From positions 1 through 45,901 of the forward strand of contig CAJLMA010000014.1 in the NCBI GenBank assembly GCA_905207705.1: a DNA stretch of 45,901 nt, read 5' to 3'. The notes under the pieces were generated by a model, which saw nothing but the letters and a program-made list of their open reading frames with translations, was not told where the DNA came from and made no database searches. This stretch comes from an uncultured Prevotellaceae bacterium. Its GTDB lineage: Bacteria > Bacteroidota > Bacteroidia > Bacteroidales > Muribaculaceae. The position numbers and the translations under genes are program-made. Position 1 is the stretch's first letter. Each line of letters starts with the position of its first letter. Shown in pieces: positions 8,715-17,842 of this stretch.

Positions 8715-8987
8715 TTACTTAATCAAGTCAGATAGCTCAGTGCCTGGCTTAAACTTGACAACTTTCTTTGCAGGAATCTGGATTTTTTCTTTTGTAGAAG
8801 GATTGATACCGGTACGAGCGGCTTTTTCTGAAACGGCAAATGTTCCAAATCCGACAAGAGCGACCTTGTCATCGTTAGCCAAGGCATTAGTAATGGCTTT
8901 CAATGTGGCATCAAGCGCAGCTTTAGCATCAACCTTCGATAATTTGGCATCTTCCGCAATAGCGTTAACTAATTCTGTCTTGTTCAT
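8715..8987 (-). CDS. HU family DNA-binding protein
   Basis: A 90-residue nucleoid protein of the HU/IHF family. The N-terminal helices carry MNKTELVNAIAEDAKLSK; the beta-arm region shows GFGTFAVSEKAARTGINPST, the conserved HU signature with the intercalating proline. It bends DNA without strong sequence specificity and acts as a dimer. It is monocistronic, with a consensus promoter and a distant terminator. Confidence 0.93.
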   Translation of the reverse strand: MNKTELVNAIAEDAKLSKVDAKAALDATLKAITNALANDDKVALVGFGTFAVSEKAARTGINPSTKEKIQIPAKKVVKFKPGTELSDLIK

Positions 8988-9019
8988 AAAAAATAATAAA
9001 TTTATGGTTTTAGCAAGCG

Positions 9020-9050
9020 CAAATATAAAGCATTTAGACTTAATAACAAA
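9020..9050 (-). promoter_or_regulatory. Promoter of the HU gene
   Basis: On the minus strand TATATTTG (9027-9020) is the -7 box and TTTG (9050-9047) the -33 box, spacer 19. The predicted start near 9013 gives a leader of ~25 bases. Confidence 0.75.
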
Positions 9051-9108
9051 ACAACAGTATGAAAAAATGTTTTTTTCAAGTAAATAATTAGAAATATGTT
9101 ATAACATA

Positions 9109-9140
9109 TTGCTTTGCAGCATATTTTTTCATTATTTTTG
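9109..9140 (+). promoter_or_regulatory. Promoter of the rhomboid pair
   Basis: TTG at 9109-9111, a 21-base spacer and TATTTTTG at 9133-9140 match the consensus. The predicted start near 9147 is too close to the ATG at 9155 and supports the downstream start at 9215. Confidence 0.7.
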
Positions 9141-9214
9141 CGCCGGAATAAGGCATGTTCGTTGCTTTCGGAAAGCTTGAGAAAGTTATTTGCCTGCATA
9201 AAAAAGATTTTACA

Positions 9215-9940
9215 ATGTATAATAATTCACGAGGTTTTTTAAGTTCAATTCCTCCGGTTACAAAGAATCTGCTGCTCATAAACATATTAATGTGGATAGC
9301 CACGATGCTATTCCCGCAATTAAACGATGTTTTAGGACTACATTACTGGAGCGCGTCAAAGTTTAATCCGGCACAGCTCGTCACCTACATGTTTGTCCAC
9401 GGCGGATTCACACACATGTTCTTCAATATGTTCTCGCTGTTCATGTTCGGCGGATTACTTGAGCAAGCCCTTGGCAGGAAACGATACCTGTTCTACTACA
9501 TATCGTGCGGCATCGGAGCAGCCATCGTGCAGGAAGTCGTAACGATGCTCACTCTGGACGATATGTTCAAATATGCAAATGCCGAAGGATTTATCGTGCT
9601 GCAAGGAGCCGAAGCCGTCCAATACGCAATGCGCACGGGAGAATACGGACAAGTGTTAAACAACATCCTTGTCGTAGGCGCATCGGGTGCAATATTCGGC
9701 ATCCTGCTTGCCTTCGGAATGATATTCCCAAACATGCCGCTATACATCATGTTCTTGCCCATTCCCATAAAAGCCAAGTGGATGGTACTGGGATACGGAG
9801 TACTTGAACTCGCATTCGGTGTCACAGGAGCTTTCAGCACGATTGCCCACTTCGCACACCTCGGTGGCATGATTTTCGGTTTCTTCATAATTTATTACTG
9901 GAAAAAGAAAGGAGTAATAGGTGGCGGATTTTATCAATAA
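9215..9940 (+). CDS. Rhomboid family intramembrane serine protease (first of a pair)
   Basis: This 241-residue polytopic membrane protein has the rhomboid catalytic dyad: S157 in GASGAIFG and H215 in AHLGGMIFG. It also has the family's HGGFTHMFFNM loop after the first helices. Rhomboids cut transmembrane substrates within the bilayer. The upstream ATG at 9155 would start ~8 bases from the predicted transcription start and add a hydrophilic leader, so 9215 (MYNNSRGF) is preferred. The next gene overlaps its 3' end by 20 bases. Confidence 0.88.
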   Translation: MYNNSRGFLSSIPPVTKNLLLINILMWIATMLFPQLNDVLGLHYWSASKFNPAQLVTYMFVHGGFTHMFFNMFSLFMFGGLLEQALGRKRYLFYYISCGIGAAIVQEVVTMLTLDDMFKYANAEGFIVLQGAEAVQYAMRTGEYGQVLNNILVVGASGAIFGILLAFGMIFPNMPLYIMFLPIPIKAKWMVLGYGVLELAFGVTGAFSTIAHFAHLGGMIFGFFIIYYWKKKGVIGGGFYQ

Positions 9941-10841
9941 CCTGAAATACCGCTTCACGTCGGCATCATTGCTCGGCAGGCTGATTTACATCAACATCGC
10001 CGTGTTCATCGTGGTGCGGCTTTTTGCACTTATAGGATTTTTGTTTGACTTTGACGCATGGGCGATAATAAATTATCTGCAATTGCCCTCCGACGTCAAT
10101 CAACTGATGCATCAGCCGTGGACACTGCTGACATACATGTTTGCGCATTACGAAGTGCTGCACATCCTACTCAACATGCTGTGCCTGTGGTGGTTTGGCC
10201 GATTGTTCCTCGAATTTTTCAACCAGCGGCAGATGACTGGGCTTTATCTTATAGGCGGCTTGGGAGGTGCATTGTTTTACATGCTGGCCTACAACTTACT
10301 TCCTGCTTTTTCCCACCGCAACGCAATGCTGATCGGAGCATCGGCAGCCATTATGGCAATCATGGTGGCAATAGCCATAAAAGCTCCAAATTACAAAGTC
10401 GGACTCCTGTTCATCGGTGAAGTGCCATTAAAATGGATAACCGTCATCATGATATTCTTTGACATCTTGATTATTGACGTGCAAAACATCGGCGGCCATA
10501 TTTCACACATCGGCGGAGCTTTGACAGGATGTGCTTACGCTCTTGCCTTCAGAAAGGGGATTGACATCACCTGTTGGTTTAACAATATCATCGACAGCAT
10601 TGTCGACATGTTCAAGCGGTTCAAAGCACAAGGCAGGAAAAGCAAAACTAAATACAATTTCAAACGTCCCGTATATTCCGATTCAAATAAAAAGGCCGAA
10701 AGACAAAACACAGGCATCTCGGCCGAGGATGAAAAAGACCTTGACGAGATACTGAAAAAAATAAAGCAATCGGGATACGCCGCATTATCCGACGAAGAAA
10801 AGCGCAGGCTGTTCCAGATAAGCCGCGACAAAAACAAGTAA
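9921..10841 (+). CDS. Rhomboid family protease with C-terminal extension (second of a pair)
   Basis: The 306-residue protein starts at GTG 9921, inside the previous gene, with AGGAG ~7 bases upstream, an unusually good ribosome-binding site for this group. The dyad is S141 in GASAAIMA (GxSA instead of GxSG) and H196 in HISHIGGAL; HYEVLHILLNM is the loop motif. Six membrane helices span ~20-215. A basic linker (~215-260) leads to an acidic tail (DLDEILKKIKQSGYAALSDEE) resembling the small C-terminal domain found on Bacteroidota rhomboids. Overlap implies coupled translation with the first rhomboid. Confidence 0.85.
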   Translation: MADFINNLKYRFTSASLLGRLIYINIAVFIVVRLFALIGFLFDFDAWAIINYLQLPSDVNQLMHQPWTLLTYMFAHYEVLHILLNMLCLWWFGRLFLEFFNQRQMTGLYLIGGLGGALFYMLAYNLLPAFSHRNAMLIGASAAIMAIMVAIAIKAPNYKVGLLFIGEVPLKWITVIMIFFDILIIDVQNIGGHISHIGGALTGCAYALAFRKGIDITCWFNNIIDSIVDMFKRFKAQGRKSKTKYNFKRPVYSDSNKKAERQNTGISAEDEKDLDEILKKIKQSGYAALSDEEKRRLFQISRDKNK

Positions 10842-10925
10842 GCTGCCCACACAATCAGTTCCCAGACAATAAGCGGACAAGCAATATAGCCATAGGGAGC
10901 ACTTTTTCAGGAAAGGAATAATAAA

Positions 10926-12041
10926 ATGAAAAAGAGAACACCAATAAAAATTTCAGCCATCTTGATAGGATATGCCATATCGATGATATTGGCAATACTA
11001 TTTATCGCTTCGGCCTATGGAGGCAAGGCTGATCCTGCCGATGGGACAAAATTCGCGCTTATCGGCATGTGCTTCCCGATAGGGTTGGTTGCGACAATTC
11101 TGTTACTGGCCGTTCTACTCTTGCTGCGCTTATGGCGCATGGCTTTGATTCCTATAATATCCATATTAATCTCAGCAGGTCCTATATTGACATTTTCCCC
11201 ACTCAACATAACACCTGAACTTACCGATGCTGAAAAATCACGTTCGTTCACTTTGCTCACGTTCAACGTCATGAACTTTGAAGACTATGACAATCTTGAA
11301 CACGAATACAACCGCACCGTCCAATACATTCTTGACACCGATGCCGACATCGTGTGCCTGCAAGAAGGTGCCGCCAACATCAGCATACTTGAAAACAAGA
11401 AGATACAAAACATGCTTCCAGAGCTGTTACAACGATATCCCTATTATACCGACGGATGCGATGACATGGTACTCCTGTCAAAATACCCTTTTGAAAACAG
11501 GGAAGATCGCGTATTAGAGAATTGGGCAAAAAAGGTCGTCAGCTACAATGTGCACATAGGCGAAAAAACGATTACAATATTCAATTGCCACTTGCAATCG
11601 ATAGGGCTTACGATGACCGACAAGGAACTTTACAAACGCATCACCGACATAAGCGACGTCGAGTCGCTCAATGACATAAAGGATGTCAGGGGCAACCTGC
11701 TTTCAAAGTTGTCGGCGGCATTTCGCGTAAGAGCAGAACAAGCAAGGTTACTGAGGCAGTTTATCAACTCGGCCGGGCCTAATGTAATCGTGTGCGGGGA
11801 TTTCAACGACACGCCCGACTCTTTCAGTTATCGAACGGCAAAAGGGGATGACATGACCGATGCTTACACCGAGTGCGCATTCGGCCCCACAATAACCTAC
11901 CATGCCAACCGCTTCTATTTCAAAATAGACCACATCCTGTATAAAGGAGGGTTCAAGGCTGTTGACATAGAAAGAGGTGACATTGACTCTTCCGACCACT
12001 ACCCGTTACTGGCGACATTTGTCTGGAACGAAGTGAAATAA
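10926..12041 (+). CDS. Endonuclease/exonuclease/phosphatase family protein, membrane anchored
   Basis: Three hydrophobic helices occupy residues ~7-95. They are followed by an EEP domain with the expected motifs: TFNVMNFE (Asn), DIVCLQE (metal-binding Glu), CGDFND (Asp/Asn) and SSDHYPL (catalytic Asp-His). Homologues act on nucleic acids or phosphodiesters; the substrate here is unknown. The membrane topology puts the domain on one face of the inner membrane, probably outside. AGGAAAGG lies upstream of the ATG. It is 84 bases after the rhomboid pair and may share its transcript. Confidence 0.85.
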   Translation: MKKRTPIKISAILIGYAISMILAILFIASAYGGKADPADGTKFALIGMCFPIGLVATILLLAVLLLLRLWRMALIPIISILISAGPILTFSPLNITPELTDAEKSRSFTLLTFNVMNFEDYDNLEHEYNRTVQYILDTDADIVCLQEGAANISILENKKIQNMLPELLQRYPYYTDGCDDMVLLSKYPFENREDRVLENWAKKVVSYNVHIGEKTITIFNCHLQSIGLTMTDKELYKRITDISDVESLNDIKDVRGNLLSKLSAAFRVRAEQARLLRQFINSAGPNVIVCGDFNDTPDSFSYRTAKGDDMTDAYTECAFGPTITYHANRFYFKIDHILYKGGFKAVDIERGDIDSSDHYPLLATFVWNEVK

Positions 12042-12077
12042 TTCGTAAAAACAACAAACCAATTTTAGCTTAAATAA

Positions 12078-14198
12078 ATGAAAAAATTATTATTAACAGC
12101 AATCATCCTGTTGTCGGCCGGATTGCTGACAACAAATGCGAAGAAAATGGAAAATCAAGCCAAAAATCCGTTCTTGGAGCCATACGAAACAAAGTATGAG
12201 ATTCCTCCATTTGAAAAAATCAAATATTCCGACTACCTCCCTGCCATCAAAGCCGGAATTGAGGAACAAAAACAAGAGATCGAGGCCATCGTCAACAATC
12301 GCGCAATGCCCGACTTCGACAATACGATTCTCGCTCTCGACAACAGCGGAAGCACTTTAAACAAAGTGTGCTATGTGTTGTTTGCCCTCACTGAATCGGA
12401 CAACACACCCGAGCTTGAAAAGATAGCTTCGGAAGCTTTGCCAATGCTATCGGCCGCATCCGATGAAATCATAATGAACGACCGCTTGTTTGAGCGCGTG
12501 AAACAAGTGTACGACCGTCGTGAAGTATTCCATCTCGACACGGCACAAACCCGCCTGCTCGACAAATATTACAAGAACTTCACTCGAAACGGCGCTTTAT
12601 TGTCGGCTGCCGACAAGGACACGCTTAAAGCCATCAATCAAGAACTCGCCAACTTGACACTTGCTTACGGTTCAAACATCCTCAAGGAAACCAACGCAAC
12701 TAAAATCACAATCGACAACGAGGCCGAACTCGCAGGATTGCCCGAAAATATCATTTCGCACGCTGCCGAAACTGCAAAAGCAGCAGGAATGGAAGGGAAA
12801 TGGATTTTCTCAATCGACGGAGCCATGAGATTGCCGGTTCTCACTTATGCCGACAATCGCGACTTGCGCAAAAAGATGTATGAAGCATACACCAACCTTG
12901 CTGCAAACGATAATGAATTCAACAATTTTGATAACATCAACCGAATAATCAAGCTGCGCACAAAGAAAGCCAACCTGCTTGGGTTTGACACATTTGCCGA
13001 TTACCAGCTTGACAACGTAATGGCTCAAACTGTTGAAAATGCCGAAAATCTGCTATATCAAATCTGGAAGCCGGCAGTTGCCAAGGTTAAAGAAGAAGTA
13101 GCCGACATGCAGGCTTATGCCGATGCTCACGGCGACAGCATCAAAATCCAACCGTGGGATTACTATTATTATGCCGAGAAGGTAAAGAAAGACAAATACA
13201 ACTTCAGTGAAGACGAAGTACGCCCATATTTCCAACTCGAGAATGTCGTAAAAGGCGTATTCCTGATGGCCAACAAGCTATATGGCATCACATTCACCGA
13301 AATTAAAAACGCGCCGAAGTATCATCCTGAAGTAACTGTATATGACGTAAAAGATGCCGACGGCAAGCACCTCGCAGTGTTCATGACCGACTACTTGCCT
13401 CGCGACACTAAAAGACAAGGTGCATGGATGAGCGAATTTAAAGGTGCATACAATTACAATGGCGTGAATGAACGTCCTATAGTCTACAATGTCGCAAGCT
13501 TGACACGTCCCACCAAGGATACTCCTTCGTTACTCACGATCGATGAAGTAAAAACAGTATTCCACGAGTTTGGGCACGCATTGCAAGGCATGTTGACCAC
13601 AGCTTCATTCCATGGACAGGCAGGCACAAACGTTGACCGTGACTTCGTTGAACTCGCTTCACAAATCGACGAGCATTGGGCTCTTGCTCCCGAATTGCTT
13701 AAAGAATATGCACACCATTATAAGACCGGCGAGGTTATTCCCGACGCGCTTATCGAAAAAATCGACGCTACAAGCAAGTTCAACCAAGGTTTCATGGCAA
13801 CTGAACTTGTCGGAGCTGCATTGCTCGACCTTGAATGGCACAAAGTAAACTATTGCGAAGGCGACATCAACGTGCTTGCATTTGAGAAATCGGTTGCTCG
13901 CCGCATCGGAATGCCGGACGAAGTGCAATTCCGCTATCGCAGCACCTACTTCAACCACATTTTCGGCAGCGACCAATATGCCGCAGGTTACTACACATAC
14001 TTGTGGGCTGAAGTGCTTGATACCGACGCTTTCCAAATGTTCAAGCAGAACGGCTTGTTTGACCCTGCCACGGCAGCATCCTACCGCCACAACATCCTTG
14101 AGCCGGGCGGAAGCCAAGACCCGATGATCCTGTTTGAACGCTTCCGCGGACAAGCTCCTACCGTTGACGCACTTCTTGAAAACAGAGGCCTCAAATAA
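12078..14198 (+). CDS. M3 family metallopeptidase (peptidyl-dipeptidase Dcp/oligopeptidase-like)
   Basis: This 706-residue zinc peptidase has an N-terminal signal sequence (~1-21), indicating periplasmic location. The zinc site is H496-E-F-G-H500 with the third ligand E525 (DFVELASQIDEHW). The size and the NPFLEPYETKYEIPPFEKIK start are typical of the Dcp/OpdA branch, which cuts short peptides. Cytoplasmic homologues lack the signal sequence. It follows the EEP gene by 36 bases and ends before a clear terminator. Confidence 0.9.
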   Translation: MKKLLLTAIILLSAGLLTTNAKKMENQAKNPFLEPYETKYEIPPFEKIKYSDYLPAIKAGIEEQKQEIEAIVNNRAMPDFDNTILALDNSGSTLNKVCYVLFALTESDNTPELEKIASEALPMLSAASDEIIMNDRLFERVKQVYDRREVFHLDTAQTRLLDKYYKNFTRNGALLSAADKDTLKAINQELANLTLAYGSNILKETNATKITIDNEAELAGLPENIISHAAETAKAAGMEGKWIFSIDGAMRLPVLTYADNRDLRKKMYEAYTNLAANDNEFNNFDNINRIIKLRTKKANLLGFDTFADYQLDNVMAQTVENAENLLYQIWKPAVAKVKEEVADMQAYADAHGDSIKIQPWDYYYYAEKVKKDKYNFSEDEVRPYFQLENVVKGVFLMANKLYGITFTEIKNAPKYHPEVTVYDVKDADGKHLAVFMTDYLPRDTKRQGAWMSEFKGAYNYNGVNERPIVYNVASLTRPTKDTPSLLTIDEVKTVFHEFGHALQGMLTTASFHGQAGTNVDRDFVELASQIDEHWALAPELLKEYAHHYKTGEVIPDALIEKIDATSKFNQGFMATELVGAALLDLEWHKVNYCEGDINVLAFEKSVARRIGMPDEVQFRYRSTYFNHIFGSDQYAAGYYTYLWAEVLDTDAFQMFKQNGLFDPATAASYRHNILEPGGSQDPMILFERFRGQAPTVDALLENRGLK

Positions 14199-14231
14199 AT
14201 TATAGAAATCATTATTCCATATAAAACAATC

Positions 14232-14257
14232 AAGGCAGCCAGTTCCCCGGCTGCCTT
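14232..14257. terminator. Bidirectional-looking terminator between convergent genes
   Basis: AAGGCAGCC (14232-14240) pairs perfectly with GGCTGCCTT (14249-14257) around an 8-base loop. It ends the M3 peptidase transcript and may also stop transcripts of the B12 operon from the other side. The T-tracts are short. Confidence 0.65.
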
Positions 14258-14318
14258 AATTGTTCACAAGAATAAAGTTATCGCAGAAAATATATCTTCA
14301 AGACATTAAGCATGTCAT

Positions 14319-16571
14319 TTATTTCTTTATTATCTTCTCAACCTTTACAATATCGCCCGATTGAATCTTCACCATGTAGGTTCCTTCGGCAAGTGAAGAA
14401 AGGTCAAGCACGCCACTGCATCCGATTTGCTCGGCAACGACAGCTCCCGACAATCCGTAAACAGTCACAACGGCATCGCTATCCAATCCCGATATATTCA
14501 CGAAATCACCAACCAATGTAGGATATACCTTGATGTTATCGGCAACATTACCAGCAACCGAACCTTTTGACACATCGACAGCAACTGTTTTTTCCACCAC
14601 ATGTCCATTTGAATTAGCTTTCACCGTGATGCTTCCTATTCCGTTGCCTATAGGAGTTATCTCAAATCCAAGACCATCGCAATCGACGCTGAACAAATCC
14701 GAGTCATCGGACGCAACCTCAATGTATGCTACCCTGTTATCTAAGTCTTTCACTATTTCGTCCATACCAAATTTCATTGAGCCATCCTCCATCACAGTTA
14801 TGTCGCCCAATACAATCTCAGGCATCGATACATCGGGGAATATCGGCATGGCAGGGAACCAGTAATAATCCTCGCCCTCGTCATTCTTCATCACCACGGT
14901 CTTTTCAACAGCACCTGTCGAAGTATTCACCATGTGCACCCAATTATAGGAATAATTCGCTCCATAACCGCTTTGCGTGGTAAGAACCACGAGCTTCCCT
15001 GTATGAGGATCTACACCTATCCCACCATAAGAAAATTGATACTTGGAATCATCGTTGGCGACAGGCATCACAAAATTAAAGTCAGGATCAGTACTTATTT
15101 GACCTTCATCATCTATCGACAGCTTGCCTACCGATATTTCGCTATTAGTCCAAGAACCAGTACCGTAGGCATAGAACAATGCATTTTCATCAATGGCAGC
15201 ACACAACTTGTCTGGCATCCATGTCCCCCAAGGCGAAACGAGCGAATTTGGCATTTGCAATGTCTCTGACTCTAATGTCACAGGATTTATCCTAACGAGG
15301 CAGTCCTTTGCACCGGCCCAGACTGTTCCGTCCATGGTCACGGTCAATCCGCAAATATCCGTATTTTCGACAGTGCCAACGACAGTGTCGGTTTCGGGGT
15401 CAATCACGATAACTCCGACACGTTGCTTCGATGCAAACACATATTTGCCCGAACGAGCCATCATGCCTATTTGCGCATCATCGGTCCCCGTGATTGCAGT
15501 TGCGCTCAATGAGGAAGTAGCAATGTAAAGCACAAAAATACCTGCCGATGTCCCGACATACACCTTATTCTCGTCCACTCCAAGCACAGCACGGCCATCA
15601 CCGCCTATCTCGTCAAACGACTTGTTTACCTCAAGCGTCCGGGCATCCATTATCACCAATCTATGTCCTTGCTTTGACATGACATACATGTTGCCGCCAT
15701 ACACCGTGGCATACTGCGATGTCATTCCAAGCACTACTTCTCCATTATTGGCTTTCATGTCAACATTGTAATAAGCCGTCCCGTCACCTGCGACCCAGTT
15801 GATTGAACCATTATCATGCCCAAACCAACCTTCATTGACAATGAAGAAGCCATCTTCAAAGTTCTCGGGCAACTTAGCTGAGGAAGTTGCAGCCTCAAGC
15901 GGCTTCCAGTCATACGTTTCAGTCAGCGACATGAAGTTCCATCCGTCCACGCAACCGTCTTGCAACACACGTTCACTTGCGCCAGTCTGGGCATATCCTG
16001 TAGGAGGGAATTCTCCTTCGTCCGACACATAATAAGACCAGTAACCATTTGTCATCATTCCGCACGAAAAATAGTCATCCGGATCTTTTGCAGTCCAATT
16101 GTCATAGTCGGGTTCAGTCATAAAAAAACTATTATTCTCATCCACTCCATGAACGAAACCGATGTCACCGTCCTCATCCTTGTCATAGCCCATTCCGGCT
16201 ACTGTCACGCCATAATCGGTATTGGCCAAAAGCAAATACACACGCTTGTCTTCACGGGCTATTGCATTGAGCATGTCCATGCCAGTAGCTTCACCGTCCC
16301 AACGATATCCCCACACAAGGGCGGTTTCTTCACCTTCCACATTCCATTGGATGCAACATGCAGCTTCATTATCTCCATCGCCAATCCAATTGACTATATT
16401 GGAGAAAGTAAAATCCTCAGAAAGCGTGGAAATGCCTTGCCCCATGTTTCTTTGCACAGCCTCGGCCACCGCTCCATGAACAGGGACACCTTGGATTTTC
16501 ACCTCATCAGCAATAACCGTCGATGCGACAAAGCACATACTGGTCATCAAAAAAAGTAATCTTTTACTCAT
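14319..16571 (-). CDS. Secreted beta-propeller (DUF5074-like) protein with C-terminal sorting domain, B12 operon gene 4
   Basis: A 750-residue exported protein with a signal peptide at 1-21. Residues ~40-230 form a domain I do not recognise (NWIGDGDNEAACCIQWN, LVWGYRWDGEA). From ~245 a DUF5074/YncE-like propeller starts (GFFIVNEGWFGHDNGSINW, SKQGHRLVIMDARTLEV), the same fold family as BtuG two genes upstream. A beta-sandwich segment (~590-670) and a type IX-like sorting domain (VTVYGLSGAVVAEQI, LAEGTYMVKIQSG) follow. It is the last gene of the riboswitch-controlled operon, 18 bases after gene 3. Corrinoid capture at the surface is inferred from context. Confidence 0.8.
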   Translation of the reverse strand: MSKRLLFLMTSMCFVASTVIADEVKIQGVPVHGAVAEAVQRNMGQGISTLSEDFTFSNIVNWIGDGDNEAACCIQWNVEGEETALVWGYRWDGEATGMDMLNAIAREDKRVYLLLANTDYGVTVAGMGYDKDEDGDIGFVHGVDENNSFFMTEPDYDNWTAKDPDDYFSCGMMTNGYWSYYVSDEGEFPPTGYAQTGASERVLQDGCVDGWNFMSLTETYDWKPLEAATSSAKLPENFEDGFFIVNEGWFGHDNGSINWVAGDGTAYYNVDMKANNGEVVLGMTSQYATVYGGNMYVMSKQGHRLVIMDARTLEVNKSFDEIGGDGRAVLGVDENKVYVGTSAGIFVLYIATSSLSATAITGTDDAQIGMMARSGKYVFASKQRVGVIVIDPETDTVVGTVENTDICGLTVTMDGTVWAGAKDCLVRINPVTLESETLQMPNSLVSPWGTWMPDKLCAAIDENALFYAYGTGSWTNSEISVGKLSIDDEGQISTDPDFNFVMPVANDDSKYQFSYGGIGVDPHTGKLVVLTTQSGYGANYSYNWVHMVNTSTGAVEKTVVMKNDEGEDYYWFPAMPIFPDVSMPEIVLGDITVMEDGSMKFGMDEIVKDLDNRVAYIEVASDDSDLFSVDCDGLGFEITPIGNGIGSITVKANSNGHVVEKTVAVDVSKGSVAGNVADNIKVYPTLVGDFVNISGLDSDAVVTVYGLSGAVVAEQIGCSGVLDLSSLAEGTYMVKIQSGDIVKVEKIIKK

Positions 16572-16589
16572 TTTTTTAATTTTATATAT

Positions 16590-17834
16590 TTATCGTTTCA
16601 ATATTTTTGTAGATACTCCGTCTATGTTCACAATATACAACCCTGAAGGATAACCGCTCATATCTATCGAACATTCGCCTGCATTGAATTTTCCGTAATG
16701 CATCAATCTGCCGCTCTGGTCGTAAATCTGCAATATACCGGTTTTCTCGGCCGAGAAAGCGAGCATCCCTGAGGCATTGACGTAGACACGGACAGCATCG
16801 TTGTCGTAAACGCCTTCTACCGACGACATGTTTCCATTTGGATAACGTTCAAGGAACTCATTCAAAACATTCTCGTCGATTTTAACCGATTCATCAAGCA
16901 CAAGATCGCCATTCACCTCGCTGCAATGAGTGTCAATCACACGACACACCTCAGTACTTGTCTCCCCTATCCAACCGTTATACTGATTGACCCCAGTATA
17001 TATTCTTACAAAATCAACTCCGGGCATTTTCACTGTGTTGCCATTGCAATCGACCGCCCAGTCCAGTTCAATCTTGGCTCCTTCATTCCAGTCTCCGTTT
17101 GAATCAGCATTGGGATAATTGTCGGCATAGCCGAAGTCAAATCGCGACAACACGAAGTATGGCGAGTCTTCAGTACCCTCATTTGTGGCATTATCGGGCA
17201 AGCGTGTACCTTTAAAGACAAGCGTAGGCTCATCGGCAAGCCACTGAGGCCAATATGGCTGTGTATGGAACATATTTCTTAGCACATATCCCGAATTGCC
17301 CTTGTTGTCGGTCCACATTATATCGGCATCATCAGTATCAGGCCTATAGTATGTTATCTCATAATTTTTAACCGAATTGGCATACTCGCTGCCGGCGATT
17401 TCAAACCATTCGTTGTCATCCGGCACTTCGTTTCCATTAATGTCGTAAGCCACAAGCACCACTCCCGGCTCCGCACTTCCGCCAGCGGTTGCCGATGCAT
17501 CCGCTTGGAATGCGTTGCCTTCGATATACAAGTCTCGGCCGTCGGCATTTACCACGGTGTGGTCAAATCCCACTGTGACGTATCCTCCATACGCTCCAAG
17601 TGAAATCATCGCTTCTTCGGGCACCATGTAGTCAAAAGCCTTTGAAGCCATTGCCGCGGCATCATTGCCATCTTCCCACTCGGGCAACTCATTGACAAAT
17701 TGACCCGGAGCCGGAACGAAGTCCAATACACGATTGCATACAGGTTCAGCGGCACCGGCCGTCAATGACATCAAGGCCACCGTCAATCCTGCAATAAGTA
17801 CATTTTTTTTCATAATGATTTTTATATGTTTCAT
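16590..17834 (-). CDS. Secreted surface protein with C-terminal sorting domain, B12 operon gene 3
   Basis: A 414-residue protein with a signal peptide; translation may start at ATG 17834 or at 17813 (MKKNVLIAGLTVALMSL), which gives the neater signal. The body (~25-330) begins with VLDFVPAPGQFVNELPEW and contains GAYGGYVTVGFDH and EPGVVLVAYDINGNEVPDDNEW. It is beta-rich and resembles cell-surface proteins encoded in Bacteroidota cobalamin loci. The last ~65 residues are a sorting domain (ILQIYDQSGRLMHYG, YPSGLYIVNI). Only 8 bases separate it from btuG. No enzyme motif is visible; corrinoid or BtuB-accessory binding is inference. Confidence 0.78.
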   Translation of the reverse strand: MKHIKIIMKKNVLIAGLTVALMSLTAGAAEPVCNRVLDFVPAPGQFVNELPEWEDGNDAAAMASKAFDYMVPEEAMISLGAYGGYVTVGFDHTVVNADGRDLYIEGNAFQADASATAGGSAEPGVVLVAYDINGNEVPDDNEWFEIAGSEYANSVKNYEITYYRPDTDDADIMWTDNKGNSGYVLRNMFHTQPYWPQWLADEPTLVFKGTRLPDNATNEGTEDSPYFVLSRFDFGYADNYPNADSNGDWNEGAKIELDWAVDCNGNTVKMPGVDFVRIYTGVNQYNGWIGETSTEVCRVIDTHCSEVNGDLVLDESVKIDENVLNEFLERYPNGNMSSVEGVYDNDAVRVYVNASGMLAFSAEKTGILQIYDQSGRLMHYGKFNAGECSIDMSGYPSGLYIVNIDGVSTKILKR

Positions 17835-17842
17835 CTATAATT

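Noticed and set aside
9155..9214. Upstream ATG as start of the first rhomboid
   Set aside because: It lies ~8 bases from the predicted transcription start and adds a non-conserved polar leader before the real N-terminus.
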